Source of the DNA: an uncultured Desulfuromonadales bacterium
Lineage (GTDB): Bacteria > Desulfobacterota > Desulfuromonadia > Geobacterales > Pseudopelobacteraceae
Length of the DNA: 64,000 bases
NCBI GenBank assembly: GCA_903868145.1
Contig: CAIPTY010000026.1
Location: 1 to 64,000, forward strand
Direction: 5' to 3'
Positions 15,007 to 23,187 of this stretch are shown one piece after another (position 1 is the first letter of the stretch; every line of letters begins with the position of its first letter). The notes below the pieces were generated by a model. It was not told where the DNA came from, made no database searches, and worked only from the letters and a program-made list of their open reading frames with translations. Made by a program: the position numbers and the translations under genes.

Positions 15007-16038
15007 ATGCAGAAACGCCTTTCGCTGTTTGTGTGCGCGGTAGTCCTGTTCACGGCAGCCTGCGCCGGTGCAGCCGAGACCAAGGACATCAGATTTACCT
15101 TCAAAAACTCCGAACCGGTCGTATTCAGCCATGAATTTCACCTGCAGAAATACCACAACAGATGCAAAGTCTGCCACGATGGCATCTACAACCTCTCAAA
15201 ACATAAGCGTTACACCATGGCCGAGATGGAGACGACCAAGTCCTGCGGCGGCTGCCACAGCGGCATAAAGGCGTTCAGCGTTTCGAGCGAGAAGGACTGC
15301 ATTCGTTGTCACAAAGGAAAACCCCGTGACATCACCTACCGGATCAAAGGGCTGGGCGAGGCGGGCTTCAGCCATTCGACCCACATCGCCAAGACCGGTG
15401 GGGCCTGCAGAGGCTGTCACAACGGCAAGGTCATCACCGGCAAGGCCAAATCCGTCAGCATGGCTGAAATGGAAAAGGGTGCTACCTGCGGCGCCTGCCA
15501 TAACGGCAAGAAAATATTTGCAGTGTCTGCCAATTGCGACCGCTGCCATAAGGGTATGAAACCCAGGGATATCGTCTTCACACTTAAGGGAGTTGCCCCG
15601 GCAACCTTCAGCCATACCGTTCATACGGCAGCCTACACGTGCAAGGAGTGCCACACCAAGCTGTTCCCCTACAAGGCTCTGGTTGGAAAATCCACCATGG
15701 CGGATATGGACAAGGGCAAATCCTGCGGAGCCTGTCACAACGGTAAAGACGTTTTTGCCTCAAGCGGCGACTGCGCCAAGTGCCACAAAGGCCTCAAGCC
15801 GGGCAATCTCACCTACATGGTGCCGAAACCGGAAGGAGAGGTCGTGTTCAGTCACGACTTCCATCTACAGTCCTATAAATGCGCCGACTGCCACACCAAG
15901 GTATTTCCCTACCGCTTCGGCGCAACCAAGGCGACCATGGGGGACATGGAAAAGGGCAAGTCCTGCGGAAACTGTCACGGCAAAGGGAAAGATGCCTTCG
16001 ATGTCGATGATTGTACCAAATGCCACAAGAAGATGTAG
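15007..16038 (+). CDS. Dodecaheme c-type cytochrome made of four c7-like triheme domains
   Basis: The start is MQKRLSLFVCAVVLF, with AGAGGAG seven bases upstream; the signal peptide ends near AGAAETKD. The 343-residue protein contains twelve CxxCH motifs (CKVCH, CGGCH, CIRCH, CRGCH, CGACH, CDRCH, CKECH, CGACH, CAKCH, CADCH, CGNCH, CTKCH). They fall in four repeats of three, each repeat opening with a FSH-type His motif and containing M[AG][ED]M[ED]KGxxCGxCH, the layout of cytochrome c7 (PpcA-type) polymers such as the known Geobacter 12-heme protein. It should be periplasmic and act as an extended electron conduit or capacitor in metal or extracellular respiration (family knowledge). Flanked by its own promoter and terminator, so probably monocistronic. 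Confidence 0.93.
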   Translation: MQKRLSLFVCAVVLFTAACAGAAETKDIRFTFKNSEPVVFSHEFHLQKYHNRCKVCHDGIYNLSKHKRYTMAEMETTKSCGGCHSGIKAFSVSSEKDCIRCHKGKPRDITYRIKGLGEAGFSHSTHIAKTGGACRGCHNGKVITGKAKSVSMAEMEKGATCGACHNGKKIFAVSANCDRCHKGMKPRDIVFTLKGVAPATFSHTVHTAAYTCKECHTKLFPYKALVGKSTMADMDKGKSCGACHNGKDVFASSGDCAKCHKGLKPGNLTYMVPKPEGEVVFSHDFHLQSYKCADCHTKVFPYRFGATKATMGDMEKGKSCGNCHGKGKDAFDVDDCTKCHKKM

Positions 16039-16056
16039 CGTTCTTCTCTCACCAAT

Positions 16057-16096
16057 AAAAAAGGCGTCTTCCCGGAATCGGGTTGACGCCTTTTTT
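16057..16096. terminator. Bidirectional intrinsic terminator
   Basis: Perfect 12-base arms AAAAAAGGCGTC and GACGCCTTTTTT around a 16-base loop that itself can pair (CCCGG..TCGGG). It separates the convergent cytochrome and GGDEF genes and has A and T tracts suited to both strands. Confidence 0.9.
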
Positions 16097-16116
16097 ATTG
16101 TAACTCTTTAAAAAAA

Positions 16117-17037
16117 CTAGGCCTTGCGGCTGTCCATCACGTAGCAACTGCCTTTGGATTCCTTGGCAAGCTTCTTCATCTCGGCCGCTACTTCGGCAAC
16201 CTTGGCGTAGTGCCGTATCTTGGGTGAATCCATCGGAACCACCGCAACTGAAATCGAAAGCAGCGGAATCTGCTCCTTTTCCCCCTTGCGGTTGGTGCCG
16301 TCATAGTACCCCTGGAGCTTGGTCTCTTCATCGTACAGATCAAGCACAATCCGGTCAAAATGGGCTATGATCGTCCGGCACACCGATTCCGCCTGCGCAA
16401 GCGGCACCATGCAGACAAAGTCATCGCCGCCGATATGACCGCAAAACCCCCCGCCCGAATCCCGCACTGCATTAAACATGATGCGCGACAACATCCTGAT
16501 CACTTCGTCGCCGTGTGAAAACCCGTATATGTCATTGTATGGCTTGAAATGGTTTATATCCACGTAACAGACCGCCAGATCCTTGCCGATGGCATCCTCA
16601 ATGGCTCGCTGGATAGATGTATTGCCCGGAAGCCGCGTCAGCGGATTGTTGTCGAAAATGCGCTTGAGTCGAGAGAGGGACAGGGAAATACGGCAGAAAA
16701 GCTCATCAAAATTAAGCGGAAGGTGAACAAAATCATCAAGCGGACAGTCATCCCACTGCAACAGGCTGCACTCTGCGGAACCAACGAGTCCGATGATCGG
16801 AATGACGCTGAAGAAACTGTCACTGCGCAGGGTGTTGATGATGGCGATGCAGGCCGCAGGATTTTCGGAAAGATCGATTATCAGCAGATCGGGAGGATCC
16901 GAGTAGAAGTTCCCTACAACGCTGTCCAGACACGATGTTATCGTGGCCTGATAATCCCGGCTCTGAAGCCTGAGCTGAATCCGGGTTGACAACTCATCAT
17001 CTGACGAAACCAGCGAAATTCTCACCGATTGGGCCAT
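16117..17037 (-). CDS. GGDEF-domain diguanylate cyclase with degenerate receiver domain (GGDDF)
   Basis: About 306 residues from the ATG at 17037 (one base after the upstream stop; an in-frame ATG at 17055 overlapping the upstream gene is an alternative, and neither has a strong Shine-Dalgarno). Residues 1-120 resemble a receiver domain (ISLVSSDDEL, PPDLLIIDLSEN) but the usual KP near its end reads LPLN, so phosphorylation is doubtful. The GGDEF domain has CYVDINHFKPYNDIYGFSHGD, with the guanine-binding Asn and Asp, and the active loop HIGGDDF, a conservative Glu to Asp change. No RxxD inhibition site is seen five residues before it. Likely a c-di-GMP synthase; it follows an HDOD gene in an operon. 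Confidence 0.8.
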   Translation of the reverse strand: MAQSVRISLVSSDDELSTRIQLRLQSRDYQATITSCLDSVVGNFYSDPPDLLIIDLSENPAACIAIINTLRSDSFFSVIPIIGLVGSAECSLLQWDDCPLDDFVHLPLNFDELFCRISLSLSRLKRIFDNNPLTRLPGNTSIQRAIEDAIGKDLAVCYVDINHFKPYNDIYGFSHGDEVIRMLSRIMFNAVRDSGGGFCGHIGGDDFVCMVPLAQAESVCRTIIAHFDRIVLDLYDEETKLQGYYDGTNRKGEKEQIPLLSISVAVVPMDSPKIRHYAKVAEVAAEMKKLAKESKGSCYVMDSRKA

Positions 17038-17038
17038 T

Positions 17039-17881
17039 TCAAGCCTGGATTTCAAGGCTGAAGTTTTTCACTTCAATCAGCTTGTCTTCGATATCTTCCA
17101 CCATTTCGGCAAGCAGCTCTTGACTCAGCTTGAGACAATCCCAAGCCGCCTGCTGGATCTTCGGAACAAATATATCACCGCTGTTCCCGAAACCGCTGGC
17201 CTTGATGATGATGTCGGCGATATGGACTACTGAGGTCTTGACACGATGGGTATCCGATTGGATTACATTGTGATGAAACGAAATCGGCTCGCTCAGCTTG
17301 TCTGGAAGAAACCAGCTCTTCGACAGCCAGGCACCGACTTCAGCGTGATCGGTGTCAAGCACCAACTGTTCGGCCTCACGCATATAGATTTCCTGCTCGC
17401 GGATCGCGGCCAGGATGGCCGTCTCGGCCTCGCTGCATTTCAGGCTGATGATAACCTTGCCGATATCGTGCAGCAGGCCGGCCGTGGCGATCTCTTCGCA
17501 TTCGCTCAGCGCCAGTTTTCTGGCTATGATATTGGAGGCGACACCCACCGCCAGGGAGTGCTCCCAGAGGCCGACGCTGTTTTTTTCCATGATTTCGAAA
17601 ATCGAGGAGGAGAGTGCTAGGCTCTTTACCACGTTGACCCCCAACAGAATCATGGCGTTGGAGATGGTGGAGACGCGATAAAAGCCGTAGGAAGGTGAAT
17701 TTGCGAGCCTGAGAATACGGGCGGACAGCACCGAGTCGGATGAGACAATCTTGGCCATTTCCTGCACCGATGATTTTTCATTTTCCGACAACATGTTGAG
17801 TTTATTGATAACACCAGGTAACGTGGGCAACGTTTTGGTGTCCATAATGATTTTTTTCAGCTCACTCCGCTTGTCGTCCAC
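17039..17881 (-). CDS. HDOD-domain signalling protein
   Basis: A protein of about 280 residues. GGGAG is placed 6 bases before a GTG at 17881 and directly against the ATG at 17887, so the GTG (VDDKRSELKK) is preferred. The HDOD signature is complete: TLPTLPGVINKLNML, IVSSDSVLSARILRLANSP, STISNAMILLGVNVVKSLAL, then HD-like features HSLAVGVASNIIA, AGLLHDIGKVII, DHAEVGAWLSKSWFLP and ISFHH. The HD-pair is retained (HDIGK), but HDOD proteins usually lack phosphohydrolase activity and act as scaffolds in c-di-GMP and motility signalling. It sits between a small upstream gene (26-base overlap with the ATG version) and the GGDEF gene. Confidence 0.85.
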   Translation of the reverse strand: MDDKRSELKKIIMDTKTLPTLPGVINKLNMLSENEKSSVQEMAKIVSSDSVLSARILRLANSPSYGFYRVSTISNAMILLGVNVVKSLALSSSIFEIMEKNSVGLWEHSLAVGVASNIIARKLALSECEEIATAGLLHDIGKVIISLKCSEAETAILAAIREQEIYMREAEQLVLDTDHAEVGAWLSKSWFLPDKLSEPISFHHNVIQSDTHRVKTSVVHIADIIIKASGFGNSGDIFVPKIQQAAWDCLKLSQELLAEMVEDIEDKLIEVKNFSLEIQA

Positions 17882-18200
17882 CGTCATCTCCCATTGATTT
17901 GATCAGATTTGCCTTGTAAATTGCGTACAACCTGGCTGTCAAAGGGTCATCTTTCACTTTATCAAATCGCCTGGAAAGATCCAGAAGCATATCATCAAGT
18001 GATAGGTCTCCGTCTTCCCAAACGGGGTGTCCTTCAACAATAATCGTCTGCACGTCGAGGCGCTCAAGACGATCAATCAGGCTGTCAGTCAGGACAGTCC
18101 CCCTTCCGCAGACAGGAATCCCAACCTGGGTGTCTCCCCGAAAAACATCCCGACCGATAATCATATCGGCCTTTGCAAGCATGAGCGGTATTTTTTGCAT
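17862..18200 (-). CDS. Small conserved protein preceding HDOD/GGDEF genes
   Basis: A 112-residue soluble protein with no signal peptide. Visible features are GMxIGRDVF-like MIIGRDVFRGDTQVGIPVCGRG and LTDSLIDRLERLDVQTIIVEG, the pattern found at the N-terminus of many HD-GYP and related signalling proteins where it forms a small beta-helical module, followed by a helical tail (DMLLDLSRRFDKVKDD). It may therefore be a detached N-terminal domain that works with the HDOD protein encoded immediately downstream with overlapping ends. I do not recognise a named gene; function is inferred from position and motif pattern. Confidence 0.65.
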   Translation of the reverse strand: MQKIPLMLAKADMIIGRDVFRGDTQVGIPVCGRGTVLTDSLIDRLERLDVQTIIVEGHPVWEDGDLSLDDMLLDLSRRFDKVKDDPLTARLYAIYKANLIKSMGDDGGRQAE

Positions 18201-18340
18201 AAAGAGAGTTCCCGTTCCGGCAATTCGCTACAATTATTATCGATGGAAGACAGTAATGAAAATATGGGCTTAAGTCAATACAAGTTTACTGCCGCTAAAA
18301 ACACGACAATATATTCGTAAAAACCACACCTGCAATCTGC

Positions 18341-19891
18341 TCAGGGATAGCCACCGTGGGAGTGTACATCCGACACCACCTGTTGTTCTGGTATGGGTGT
18401 ACGGTTCTTCACGGCAAAAACTTCGATACCCGACCTGGTCTCCAGTGGGCAGACATTCTCGCAGATGCCGCAGCCATTGCAGATTTCTTCAACAATGTAT
18501 GGTTCCTTGACCACTCGTGAAACGCCATCAAGCCCGATAACGGTAACCGCTCGTGAGCGGATGGCTTTTTCGGCAATCGGACAGTGTTCTTCACAGACAA
18601 TGCAATCGATCTTTCGGGCAAACGGCAGGCAATGATTTTTGTCGAAGACCGCCTTACCGATTACTTCGCGCCGTTTGGCAGCCACCGGCAGGGCTGGAAT
18701 CGCTCCGGTCGGGCAGACCTGACCGCAGAGAGTGCAGTCGTATTCGCAATATCCCAAACGGGGGATCACCAGAGGAGTATAGATACCCTCAATCCCGGCC
18801 TGATATGCAGCGGGATACAGCGCGTTCTTCAGGCAGACCTTCATGCATTCTCCGCAGCGCACACACTTTTTCAGGAATTCGTCCTCGCTTCGCACACCAG
18901 GCGGGCGCAGCAGGCGTGATTCCTGCTCGGGGTGCCTGAAACGTGCAGGAATCGCCAGCAGCAGCCCGGTGGCCATTCCGCCCAGCAGCAACCGACGCTC
19001 CGGCAGCAATGGCCCGCCCAGCTTCAGTTTCAGTGAAGGTGTGAATGTTATCCGGCCATGGGGACACCCCTGCTGGCACTCCATGCACAGGACGCACTCC
19101 TCCTTGAGCAGAAGATCGCCGTCAAAACTGGTCGGACACAACTCCCGGCACTGACCGCAGTCGCCGCACAACCCTTTCGGCACACGGTTAAAGGGTGAAA
19201 AACGCCCCAGCCAGCCCAGCAACGTACCGAGCGGGCAGAGATTCCGGCACCAGTTTCGCGTCTCAAAACGCTCCAGCGCAATGATGCCCAGCAGGACAGC
19301 CGCCGACAGAAACGCCAATGGATAGATGGTATCCCGGAACGGGAGCAGATTCTCACGGATCAGGTTATAGGCCGGAGCCACAACATCACGTCGCTCGCCG
19401 ATCAGGCGATACACCCCTACCCACCCCTCCCTGGCACCAAGACCCATCAGCGGGTAGAACAGAAAAGTCAGACCGCGCAGCAGTATGGCAATCGGGTCCA
19501 GCAGGCCGCTGAGATTGAGATTGAAGAGCGATGCCGATAAGAGGGGCAGTAGCAGCCAGTATTTGATATTTCCCTTGAAGGCCTTGATCGGTGCACTCTT
19601 GCCGATTCTGGGTGTCACCAGATCGAGAATTGTACCCAACGGGCAGATCCAGCCGCAGAAAAAACGCCCCAACAGGAGCGTTGCCGCGACCATAAGCACG
19701 GCGGGCAGCAACAACCAGGTCCATGATTTTGCAGCAAACAGATAACTGAACAACACCAGCGGATTTACCCGGAAAAAAGCATTTACGGCGGCATTGATTT
19801 CATCCCGGCCCCGGTATTCCGTCTGAATGAACAGCACCAGAAAAAGGGCAAGGAAGATCAGCTGGCAGATCCGGCTTGGCGTAAACTTCAC
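18341..19891 (-). CDS. Membrane polyferredoxin, NapH-like/NapG-like fusion
   Basis: The 516-residue protein joins two modules. Residues 1 to about 215 have five or so membrane helices and the paired motifs FFCGWICPLGT and WCRNLCPLGT of the NapH/NosR/YccM quinol-ferredoxin family. Then follow CGDCGQCRELCP and CVLCMECQQGCP. Around residue 300 is RRLLLGGMATGLLLAIP, an internal Tat-like or membrane segment, after which a NapG/MauM-like periplasmic part carries CVRCGECMKVC, CEYDCTLCGQVCP, CIVCEEHCP and CNGCGICENVCP. That makes six [4Fe-4S] motifs in one chain. It probably carries electrons between the quinone pool and a periplasmic acceptor. It lies 4 bases after a Tat-exported DUF362 gene, a recurrent pair. 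Confidence 0.85.
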   Translation of the reverse strand: MKFTPSRICQLIFLALFLVLFIQTEYRGRDEINAAVNAFFRVNPLVLFSYLFAAKSWTWLLLPAVLMVAATLLLGRFFCGWICPLGTILDLVTPRIGKSAPIKAFKGNIKYWLLLPLLSASLFNLNLSGLLDPIAILLRGLTFLFYPLMGLGAREGWVGVYRLIGERRDVVAPAYNLIRENLLPFRDTIYPLAFLSAAVLLGIIALERFETRNWCRNLCPLGTLLGWLGRFSPFNRVPKGLCGDCGQCRELCPTSFDGDLLLKEECVLCMECQQGCPHGRITFTPSLKLKLGGPLLPERRLLLGGMATGLLLAIPARFRHPEQESRLLRPPGVRSEDEFLKKCVRCGECMKVCLKNALYPAAYQAGIEGIYTPLVIPRLGYCEYDCTLCGQVCPTGAIPALPVAAKRREVIGKAVFDKNHCLPFARKIDCIVCEEHCPIAEKAIRSRAVTVIGLDGVSRVVKEPYIVEEICNGCGICENVCPLETRSGIEVFAVKNRTPIPEQQVVSDVHSHGGYP

Positions 19892-19895
19892 GTCA

Positions 19896-20780
19896 CTAGG
19901 CCTTTACAACCCTGATCTTGTCCAGGTTCATCTCGCCGAGGCCACGCTTGTAGGCAGCTACAGTCACCGGAATATCGGCCGGTTTCAAGCCGAACAGGGT
20001 TGTGGCAAAGGCATCGGCGGCCACCGTATCGGTCGAGGCGATCACCTTGTTGAGCACCTTGACATCGGCGATATTGCCCCCCTGCGGCCCATGTTTCGTC
20101 AGGATACGTGTCGCGTCGATAACCGTCAGATGGGTCTTTACATGCGCGTTGACATCCGCCAGGGCAGTGTCCAGATTGCGGTGAACGTAACCGCGCTTCC
20201 CCCCCATGATACCCATGACATTCTTCAATCCGAGTGTCAGCTTTGAAAGCTCATGGTGCTTGGCGACGGGAACGTTTATGTAGACGTTGGCCGAAAGTGC
20301 CTCGTCATACAGTTCCCATTCCTTAAGAAACTGGCCGTTCAAGGTGATCTTTCTGAAACGCTCCGGTTCCAATTGTTTGCATTCCACGTTTTTCATCCCC
20401 TTAAGGGCATTCTCGATGCCGCTGTTGACATAACAGCGCCGTGCATCGTTGCAGGTGTTGTCAAACACCTTCACCTTTCTGGCCCCCGCAGCCAGACATT
20501 CTTCCACAACCGCCCGCACCACCTGGGGATGGGTGTTGGCAGCCAGTTCCGTGGAGCGGTCCCAGCCCATGTTGGGCTTGACCACCACGACATCTCCGGG
20601 CTTGACAAACCGCTTCATCCCGCCGACGGCGTTGATGGCTCTGCGGGTAATGGCCGGATAATCGGAGCCTTCTGCCACGGCCACCAGCGGCAGCTCCTTA
20701 GCTGCAAGCGCTTCCCTGATCAATGATGGCGCCAGCAGCGTTGCCGCACCAGATGCCTTCAGAAATGTACGTCTGTCCAT
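19896..20780 (-). CDS. Tat-exported DUF362 protein
   Basis: A 294-residue protein opening with the twin-arginine signal MDRRTFLKASGAATLLAPSL. The mature part matches DUF362: VVVKPNMGWDRS near residue 65, TCNDARRCYVNSGIENA, INVPVAKHHELSKLTLGLKN and a late STDTVAADAFATTLFG. DUF362 proteins occur beside or fused to ferredoxin domains; this one lacks its own cluster Cys motifs and is paired with the polyferredoxin encoded 4 bases downstream. Biochemical activity is unknown. A tatC gene is present later in the window. Confidence 0.85.
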   Translation of the reverse strand: MDRRTFLKASGAATLLAPSLIREALAAKELPLVAVAEGSDYPAITRRAINAVGGMKRFVKPGDVVVVKPNMGWDRSTELAANTHPQVVRAVVEECLAAGARKVKVFDNTCNDARRCYVNSGIENALKGMKNVECKQLEPERFRKITLNGQFLKEWELYDEALSANVYINVPVAKHHELSKLTLGLKNVMGIMGGKRGYVHRNLDTALADVNAHVKTHLTVIDATRILTKHGPQGGNIADVKVLNKVIASTDTVAADAFATTLFGLKPADIPVTVAAYKRGLGEMNLDKIRVVKA

Positions 20781-20870
20781 GTGGCCTCCACGGGTTCAGC
20801 GGGATTAAGTCTGTACTATCGATGCATTGTACGACACTGCCAGCAATTTTCAAGGGGAGAAACTACATAC

Positions 20871-20904
20871 AAAGCCCCGCCTGTCAAGAGACCTGCGGGG
20901 CTTT
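20871..20904 (-). terminator. Intrinsic terminator after the exported LPP20-like gene
   Basis: Perfect arms AAAGCCCCGC and GCGGGGCTTT with a 14-base loop, located 35 bases downstream of the stop of the minus-strand gene at 20939 and upstream of the DUF362 gene. The T tract is short (three or four), so efficiency is uncertain. Confidence 0.7.
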
Positions 20905-20938
20905 GAGGCATTTGTCCACTCTCCATCTGCCCATAAAA

Positions 20939-21832
20939 TCACTTCAACACAAACGCCACCCGGGCGGCAGCCATGAATCCGCTGGCGTGGTTGACTGAAA
21001 AAATCTGATCGGCGGCCACATCTGCGACCAGAAGGTCGGTTGGGCTCAACGTTCCGGAGGCTCTCACCACCAGAGGGTTCTTGACACCACGCATACCCAG
21101 TGCGGCTTTGGCCTTGTCCACACTGTTCGTGTACTCGCCGCAGCCATGTTCAACCAGCACCTTCTGACTGATCCTGGCAGGATCATAAATAACCTCTCCC
21201 TTTGCCGTAAAGATCCGATTGATCAGGGCCGGGCGAAATGAATAATCCCTGGCATCAATGACCAGGCCATCATAACCCTCGACCACCGGTGCTGCGGATG
21301 AAAGAACATATACGGGTCTTTGGAGTTCCTTCCTGATCCCGGCTTCATTCAGGATACTGTCGTACATCAGGGCGGCAAAACCTTTCGGCCCGTTCAAACC
21401 GACCGAGAGTATCACCAGCGCGGATTCATCCTTTTCGTTCCACTCCTCGACAACCACGCGAGCCCCGCGTGCGAAACCGCTCACAGAGGTTCTGACGACT
21501 TCGGATGCGCGCTGCTGATCCCTGACCGTGGTTTCAGCCACAACCGACACGCCTTCCAGTAACTCGACCAGACGCCGCTGGGCAACCGATTTGGCGGCGG
21601 TAATAGCGGTCAGGCGCTTCTGGGCGCCGGTTGTTCCCGCCTTGGGCAGACCCTCGCCCGACACCACGACGGTATCCTGGACAAAAGCCTGCTCGATGGT
21701 GACGGTGAGATCCATCCGATTGTCGCGAAGAAACGTGCGGGCCTTCTGATAGCGGTCGTCAATCTCGTATCCGAACACCGATCCGGCCATTCCCATCAAC
21801 ACAAGCACAGCAAGAATTGTTTTCATTTTCAT
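20939..21832 (-). CDS. Exported conserved hypothetical protein (LPP20/FlgP-like N-terminal domain)
   Basis: The start is MKMKTILAVLVLMGM, with AAGGAG ten bases upstream, rather than the ORF-track start eight codons earlier. A signal peptide ends near SVFGYEID. The 297-residue protein has a domain at about residues 40-150 with the pattern of LPP20-type envelope proteins, an Ala/Arg-rich helix (RLTAITAAKSVAQRRLVELLEGVS) followed by VRDQQRASEVVRTSVSGFARGARVVVEEW. The C-terminal part is beta-rich (YDGLVIDARDYSF, NPLVVRASGTLSPTDLLV). Two exported proteins in the 30.9-34.1 kb cluster share this type of N-terminal helix. Function unknown; envelope location is inferred. Confidence 0.65.
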   Translation of the reverse strand: MKMKTILAVLVLMGMAGSVFGYEIDDRYQKARTFLRDNRMDLTVTIEQAFVQDTVVVSGEGLPKAGTTGAQKRLTAITAAKSVAQRRLVELLEGVSVVAETTVRDQQRASEVVRTSVSGFARGARVVVEEWNEKDESALVILSVGLNGPKGFAALMYDSILNEAGIRKELQRPVYVLSSAAPVVEGYDGLVIDARDYSFRPALINRIFTAKGEVIYDPARISQKVLVEHGCGEYTNSVDKAKAALGMRGVKNPLVVRASGTLSPTDLLVADVAADQIFSVNHASGFMAAARVAFVLK

Positions 21833-21913
21833 GACTCGGCAGCTCCTTGAACGCATAGTGGTGGAACAATATCAATCAAAAAGAGAAATGTAAACGCCTC
21901 AGATACAAAACAA

Positions 21914-22858
21914 TCACTTTTTAAGGCTCTCCAGAAAACCGTTCTCTGCCAAGGCGGCGCCGCCCAGCAGTCCGGCATCGTCTCCCAGCGCAGCACGGGC
22001 AATCACCAGTCCTGCCCCTATCTGCGGGAAACAGCGCTGCTTGATGGTGCTATGAAGTGACGGCAGCAGCAGATCAAAGCTCGCACCCACGCCACCGCCA
22101 ATAATAACCGCCTGAAGATTGAGCGTATTTGCCAGCGAAGCAAGAGCAACGCCCAGCCAGTATCCAATCCGGCCAAAGGCTGACAACGCGGCAGGATCTC
22201 CCTGTCGCGCAGACTCGGCAAGCTTTTCCGCACTCAAAGAATCGGCGGTTGTTCCCGGCAGTCCCTCACACGCCCATCGAACCAGCGCCCCGGCGGACAC
22301 ATACTGTTCGAGACAGCCACGGTTGCCACAGGGGCAGAGCCTCCCATCCGGGTCAACGGTCACATGACCGAATTCTGCCGCAAAGCCACCAGTTCCGGTC
22401 CATAGGGTGTTTTCCAGTATGAGGCCGCTTCCCAGACCGGTGCCGATGGTAATCACCATGCAGGAGGCATAGCCGCGGCCAGCGCCGAAACGCTGTTCAC
22501 CCAGCGCAACCACATTGGCATCATTGGCGCTGACCACCGGCAGCCCGGACAGGGCTTCTACATGAGCCGCCAGATTGAAACCATCAAGCGGCCTCATGTT
22601 GACCGACGAATGGATAAGCCCGCCCCGACCAATCAACCCCGGAATACCGATGCCGACTGCGCAGACCTTTCCTCCACGGGCAGCGGCCTCAGCCCTGAGA
22701 GAAACGATTTCCGAGAAGAGACGCTCGCAGAATGAATCCCGTCCCTCTTCGATACGGCTGGCACACCGACGACGCTCAACAATGACGCCGCCTTCGTCCA
22801 CCAGACCACACCGCAGATTGGTGCCGCCAATATCCATGCCAATGAAAAACCTATTCAT
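21914..22858 (-). CDS. ROK-family sugar kinase (glucokinase-like)
   Basis: The start is MNRFFIGMDIGGTNLR, since ROK kinases begin at the phosphate-1 motif; the 56 upstream residues of the ORF are non-coding. The 314-residue protein contains DIGGTNLRCGLVDEGG (ATP phosphate binding), GIGIPGLI, NDANVVALGE, VITIGTGLGSGLI, and the ROK zinc motif GRLCPCGNRGCLEQYVSAG, then VIIGGGVGASFDLL. It should phosphorylate glucose, mannose or an N-acetyl-hexosamine at the expense of ATP; the substrate cannot be set from sequence alone. It stands alone with about 80 bases to the next gene downstream. Confidence 0.88.
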   Translation of the reverse strand: MNRFFIGMDIGGTNLRCGLVDEGGVIVERRRCASRIEEGRDSFCERLFSEIVSLRAEAAARGGKVCAVGIGIPGLIGRGGLIHSSVNMRPLDGFNLAAHVEALSGLPVVSANDANVVALGEQRFGAGRGYASCMVITIGTGLGSGLILENTLWTGTGGFAAEFGHVTVDPDGRLCPCGNRGCLEQYVSAGALVRWACEGLPGTTADSLSAEKLAESARQGDPAALSAFGRIGYWLGVALASLANTLNLQAVIIGGGVGASFDLLLPSLHSTIKQRCFPQIGAGLVIARAALGDDAGLLGGAALAENGFLESLKK

Positions 22859-23074
22859 GATTAGGACACTTCTCTCCTGGTCAGCATGAAGAAAATAGAC
22901 CCCTGTTCCACTGGATTGCCTGGGGAGTATCCGATCCTCCCAAACAGCTGTGCCTGCACCATCGACCTCTCTCTGATCAGGCACCAGACATGTGACTGAT
23001 TGTATCAGCAGCAAAAAAAGAGGCAAGCCATTATGTGTAAATAGAATGATTTTTTATCATTCAGCATTAACTGC

Positions 23075-23104
23075 TTGACAAACAAGATCAATGGAGATTA
23101 TTGT
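23075..23104 (+). promoter_or_regulatory. Probable promoter of the malic enzyme gene
   Basis: TTGACA (23075-23080) and TATTGT (23099-23104) with an 18-base spacer, about 84 bases before the start codon. The leader contains a small GGGCAGCCGAATGGCTGT inverted repeat. Confidence 0.45.
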
Positions 23105-23187
23105 TTTTCACTTTAAATAAAAGATTGCTCAACTACAGGGCAGCCGAATGGCTGTATTTTTAACTTAACTAAAATACGGAGGAGATC

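Noticed and set aside
16117-17037. Hypr-type GGDEF (cyclic GMP-AMP synthase), known in Geobacter
   Set aside because: The Asp after HG in NDIYGFSHGDE is kept; Hypr enzymes carry a Ser at this guanine-contact position. No support for cGAMP synthesis from sequence.
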